From positions 1-41,133 of the forward strand of contig VGYC01000050.1 of the NCBI GenBank assembly GCA_016873095.1: a stretch of DNA of 41,133 bases, read 5' to 3'. Positions 39,350-41,133 of the stretch are shown here, one piece after another; positions within the stretch are counted from its first letter, which is position 1; the number at the start of each line of letters is the position of its first letter. This DNA comes from Planctomycetota bacterium (GTDB taxonomy: Bacteria; Planctomycetota; Planctomycetia; Gemmatales; Gemmataceae). Position numbers and translations under genes: made by a program. The notes beneath the pieces were generated by a model that was not told the origin of the DNA, ran no database searches, and saw only the letters and a program-made list of their open reading frames with translations.

Positions 39350-39476
39350 CACACTTGTTGCCACTTTCCCCCGATAGGATTGGTAGGCGGGGTGTCCCCT
39401 TGCGGATTCCTGAAACCCTGGTACGATGCGGATAGGAGGCCGAACAAGGAACCTTTTTTCTCGAAAAGGGGGCAAG

Positions 39477-39932
39477 ATGTTTCTTGACGAATTGGCTCGC
39501 AACGCCATTGTGGACGTGGAGCGATTTTACAGCCCTGTGGCAGACATGATGGCAGAGCAGGAAAGCATGCTCCGCAGCGTTCGCAACACGATCGGGAACG
39601 TGGAGCGGTTTTCCAGCCCGTTTGCAGGAATCTTGGCACAGCGGGAAAGCACGCTCCGAAGCATTCGCAACTCGTTGGGCGGCTTGCTGGCGAAAGAGGA
39701 TCGCACCCGCCAGGCAACCGCAGCTGCTCTGCGAAGGGTCGAAGGGGAACCCGATTTCCAAGAGTACCACGGCTACTACATCACCCTGGAAGCCGCTGGG
39801 ACTGGTTGGAAAGTCATTGGGACGTGTTGCGGCTCAGAAAAGGATTTGGTAGGCGTTTTTGCGTCACGTCACGAAGCGATTGCCCGCACGAAGAAAGCAA
39901 TTGATTCCCTTGAGGGCTTTCAAATCGTCTAG
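39477..39932 (+). CDS. Unknown protein with 28-residue duplication
   Basis: The 151-aa product contains two adjacent 28-residue units (about 12-39 and 40-67) that share VERFxSP, ESxLRS and RN, followed by a short helix and a C-terminal alpha/beta domain with EYHGYYITLEAAGTGWKVIG and VFASRHEAIARTKKAIDSLEGF, which resembles small domains of phage or mobile-element origin. The ATG at 39477 follows AGGGGG, which is partly held in a CCTTTT/AAAAGG hairpin (39452-39469). Base composition is lower in GC than in the host-like genes. No family is recognised. Confidence 0.6.
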   Translation: MFLDELARNAIVDVERFYSPVADMMAEQESMLRSVRNTIGNVERFSSPFAGILAQRESTLRSIRNSLGGLLAKEDRTRQATAAALRRVEGEPDFQEYHGYYITLEAAGTGWKVIGTCCGSEKDLVGVFASRHEAIARTKKAIDSLEGFQIV

Positions 39933-39946
39933 GGAACCAAAACAAA

Positions 39947-39970
39947 CCGCCAAGGGAATGACCTTAGCGG
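39947..39970. terminator. Possible weak terminator hairpin
   Basis: CCGCCAAGG and CCTTAGCGG pair over 8 of 9 positions around a 6-nt loop, 15 bp after the stop of the 39477-39932 gene. No U-run follows, so termination is uncertain. Confidence 0.35.
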
Positions 39971-40029
39971 GTTGTACCGTCGATTGCGCTTCAGCCAAAG
40001 CGACCACAGGCTTCGCACATTCGTGACAA

Positions 40030-40560
40030 TTAATAGCCCCCTCTCCTGATTTCGCTGGTGTAGCCACGTAGTTTTGGGTTGTCCTGGGTATCTTCAACCC
40101 AATTCAAAACGCTAGCAATACGCTTCGCTAACGCCTGGCTTTCCTGAGTTGTCCGACCCAAAACGAATAATTCGAAATCCGCATAGGTCGCCCCCGGTTT
40201 CCGTTGAACGTAAACCAACGGGTGCCGTGTTCTACTGCCACTGACAGCGACGTAGAAAGAGCCTCTGTTCGCCCACTTTCGCCAGCTCTTGAAATCCTTT
40301 GTTGCATTCAAGATGCCAGCCACTCGTATCGCAACAGAGCGTGTCTGTCTCGCCGCATTCCGAGTGCTGTAGAGGTTGACGGTCAAGCCGTTCTCATCCT
40401 CGTCGTTGTCAATGTGGAAAAGTAATCGCCTGCCCCCCAGCTCATCCTTTTCCTCTTTGACGTACCAGGGCACGTTATCCTCCTTCGAATGGGGTCGTAA
40501 GACGCACAATCTCCCTGTCGAGTGGATGGTGGCGCTATCTTCCGTCCACACCATGTTCAA
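40030..40560 (-). CDS. Unknown alpha/beta protein of the low-GC segment
   Basis: The 176-aa product has regular secondary-structure spacing (RRLLFHIDNDEDENGLTVNLY, ARQTRSVAIRVAGILNATKDFKSW, FYVAVSGSRTRHPLVYVQRKPG, YADFELFVLGRTTQESQALAKRIASVLNW). It has no signal peptide or transmembrane segment. I recognise no family. The start is uncertain between ATG 40560 and 40554; no strong Shine-Dalgarno is seen. It is divergent from the HTH gene at 40656, with a tandem 19-bp repeat between them. Confidence 0.5.
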   Translation of the reverse strand: MNMVWTEDSATIHSTGRLCVLRPHSKEDNVPWYVKEEKDELGGRRLLFHIDNDEDENGLTVNLYSTRNAARQTRSVAIRVAGILNATKDFKSWRKWANRGSFYVAVSGSRTRHPLVYVQRKPGATYADFELFVLGRTTQESQALAKRIASVLNWVEDTQDNPKLRGYTSEIRRGGY

Positions 40561-40594
40561 ACTTTACCCGATTCACTCTGCAATGACCGCTTCT

Positions 40595-40632
40595 TTTTCC
40601 TCACCAAAAAACATTTTCCTCACGAAAAAACA
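40595..40632. promoter_or_regulatory. Tandem 19-bp direct repeat, candidate operator
   Basis: Two abutting 19-bp units, 40595-40613 and 40614-40632, read TTTTCCTCAC then C or G then AAAAAACA: identical but for one base. They sit between divergent genes, 24 bp upstream of the ATG of an HTH protein, where an autoregulatory operator or iteron would be expected. Confidence 0.55.
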
Positions 40633-40655
40633 CATCGTGCTGCATAGATACCTTC

Positions 40656-40889
40656 ATGATTGATCACGAATATTATTTGCTCGGCGACGTAGCCAAAATC
40701 TTGAGATGTCGGCCATCCAAGATCGTCTACCTGCTCGCCACACGTCAAGTTCCTGAGCCAGAATTGCGGATTGGCAATCGACGGGTCTTCACGACTCTGG
40801 ACCTTTTTCGGCTTTCCGAGAAGCTGCAGATCGACCTGGCCCAGGAGCTAAAGGAAAAGGAAAATCTGAGGAGGATGCATGACAGATGA
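40656..40889 (+). CDS. MerR/excisionase-like HTH protein
   Basis: The 77-aa product has a winged-helix pattern, YYLLGDVAKILRCRPSKIVYLLATRQVPEPELRIGNRRVFTTLDLFRLSE, as in MerR-type and excisionase DNA-binding domains, with a charged C-terminal helix. It has no effector domain. There is no Shine-Dalgarno before the ATG, so a leaderless start is possible. It overlaps the next HTH gene by 11 bp, indicating a small regulatory operon of a mobile element. The tandem 19-bp repeat upstream is a candidate target. Confidence 0.65.
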   Translation: MIDHEYYLLGDVAKILRCRPSKIVYLLATRQVPEPELRIGNRRVFTTLDLFRLSEKLQIDLAQELKEKENLRRMHDR

Positions 40890-41133
40890 ATATCTCAGCC
40901 AAACTGAGCTTGGCAGGCATTATGGCGTTTCGAGCCACAAGATTGGCAGCTGGCTCGTCGAACTGGGACTTCGAAATGTCCAGAAAAAGCCAAGCACCAA
41001 AGCCTTCGAGGGCGGTTTTGTGACCCAGCGTGAGAGCCGCCAGCCCGACACCTATTTTTGGGTCTGGCATGCGAACAGGACCATGCAGGCGCTGGACGAG
41101 GCGGGCAAGAAGCGAGTGGAAGCTGCGATTGGA
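40879..41133 (+). CDS. HTH protein, incomplete at window end
   Basis: The frame runs off the window after 85 codons. It begins LSQTELGRHYGVSSHKIGSWLVELGLR, a clear helix-turn-helix, then contains FEGGFVTQRESRQPDTYFWVWHA and a helical stretch. The pattern resembles the C-terminal DNA-binding part of phage antirepressor-type proteins. GAGGAGG precedes the ATG at 40879. It overlaps the preceding HTH gene and is presumably cotranscribed. Confidence 0.6.
   Translation, partial: MTDEYLSQTELGRHYGVSSHKIGSWLVELGLRNVQKKPSTKAFEGGFVTQRESRQPDTYFWVWHANRTMQALDEAGKKRVEAAIG

Overview
The window looks like chromosomal DNA of a planctomycete, most likely a Gemmataceae/Gemmatales relative. This is an inference from gene content: a secreted DUF1549/DUF1553 cytochrome protein, a TIGR03067-type protein, an LESRLVPS leader on a secreted protein, a giant Cys/Tyr-rich YTV-type envelope protein, and a redoxin-cytochrome-copper monooxygenase fusion. 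Most of the window is GC-rich with strongly GC-biased third codon positions, which produces very long antisense shadow ORFs. The two ends (about 1-110 and 39,310-41,133) are clearly lower in GC and look foreign or rearranged.

Layout. 0.1-2.5 kb: a haem peroxidase that stops just after its proximal-haem segment, a WD40 scrap, a CHC2 zinc-finger protein and a small membrane protein. 2.5-10 kb: divergent secreted cytochrome/redoxin proteins, a TIGR03067 protein and RNase R. 10.3-15.5 kb: a membrane protein, a four-helix-bundle (23S IVP/S23) cassette wedged between inverted repeats, a DUF58/BatD-like pair, a coiled-coil lipoprotein, ClpP and a membrane protein. 15.7-17.8 kb: the 691-aa YTV-type repeat protein. 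18.4-24.1 kb: a secreted CPPC thioredoxin-fold protein, a PLP decarboxylase, a secreted helical/sugar-binding-like protein and a degenerate dienelactone-hydrolase/NTF2 fusion. 24.4-28.3 kb: a CotH kinase, VTC polyphosphate-polymerase-like and DUF4956 cassette. 28.4-32 kb: a hybrid histidine kinase, a putative sulfate exporter and a 56-aa membrane protein. 32.1-39.35 kb, all minus strand: a phage-like block (zinc ribbon, terminase-small-like HTH, ABC ATPase-GNAT fusion, ParB-like, secreted serine protease, small membrane protein, paired paralogues, head-tail connector and tail-like proteins) with no large terminase, portal or capsid gene in view. 39.4-41.1 kb: low-GC genes including two overlapping HTH genes, the last running off the end.

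The most striking signal is not a gene. Nearly every intergenic gap longer than about 30 bp holds an inverted repeat placed between the upstream stop codon and the downstream Shine-Dalgarno. The repeats fall into several unrelated sequence families: GC-rich stems such as GGCGGTTTCGCGC, GTTTACGTTTCGCG, CCCACGGCTTTGCGTGGG and CCCGAAGCGTAAGCGAGGG, and AT-rich stems made of tandem heptamers (TTTTTGA, AGAAACC, TTGCAGA, TTTTCAG). In the phage-like block nine such elements lie within 7 kb. One is inside a coding sequence at exactly 72 bp and in frame. Another pair of heptamer arms precisely brackets the IVP gene, and one 24-nt arm sequence recurs exactly in a gene-less hairpin 2.9 kb away. Together these suggest families of small mobile hairpins that have become cistron punctuation, with the IVP cassette a candidate gene-bearing relative.
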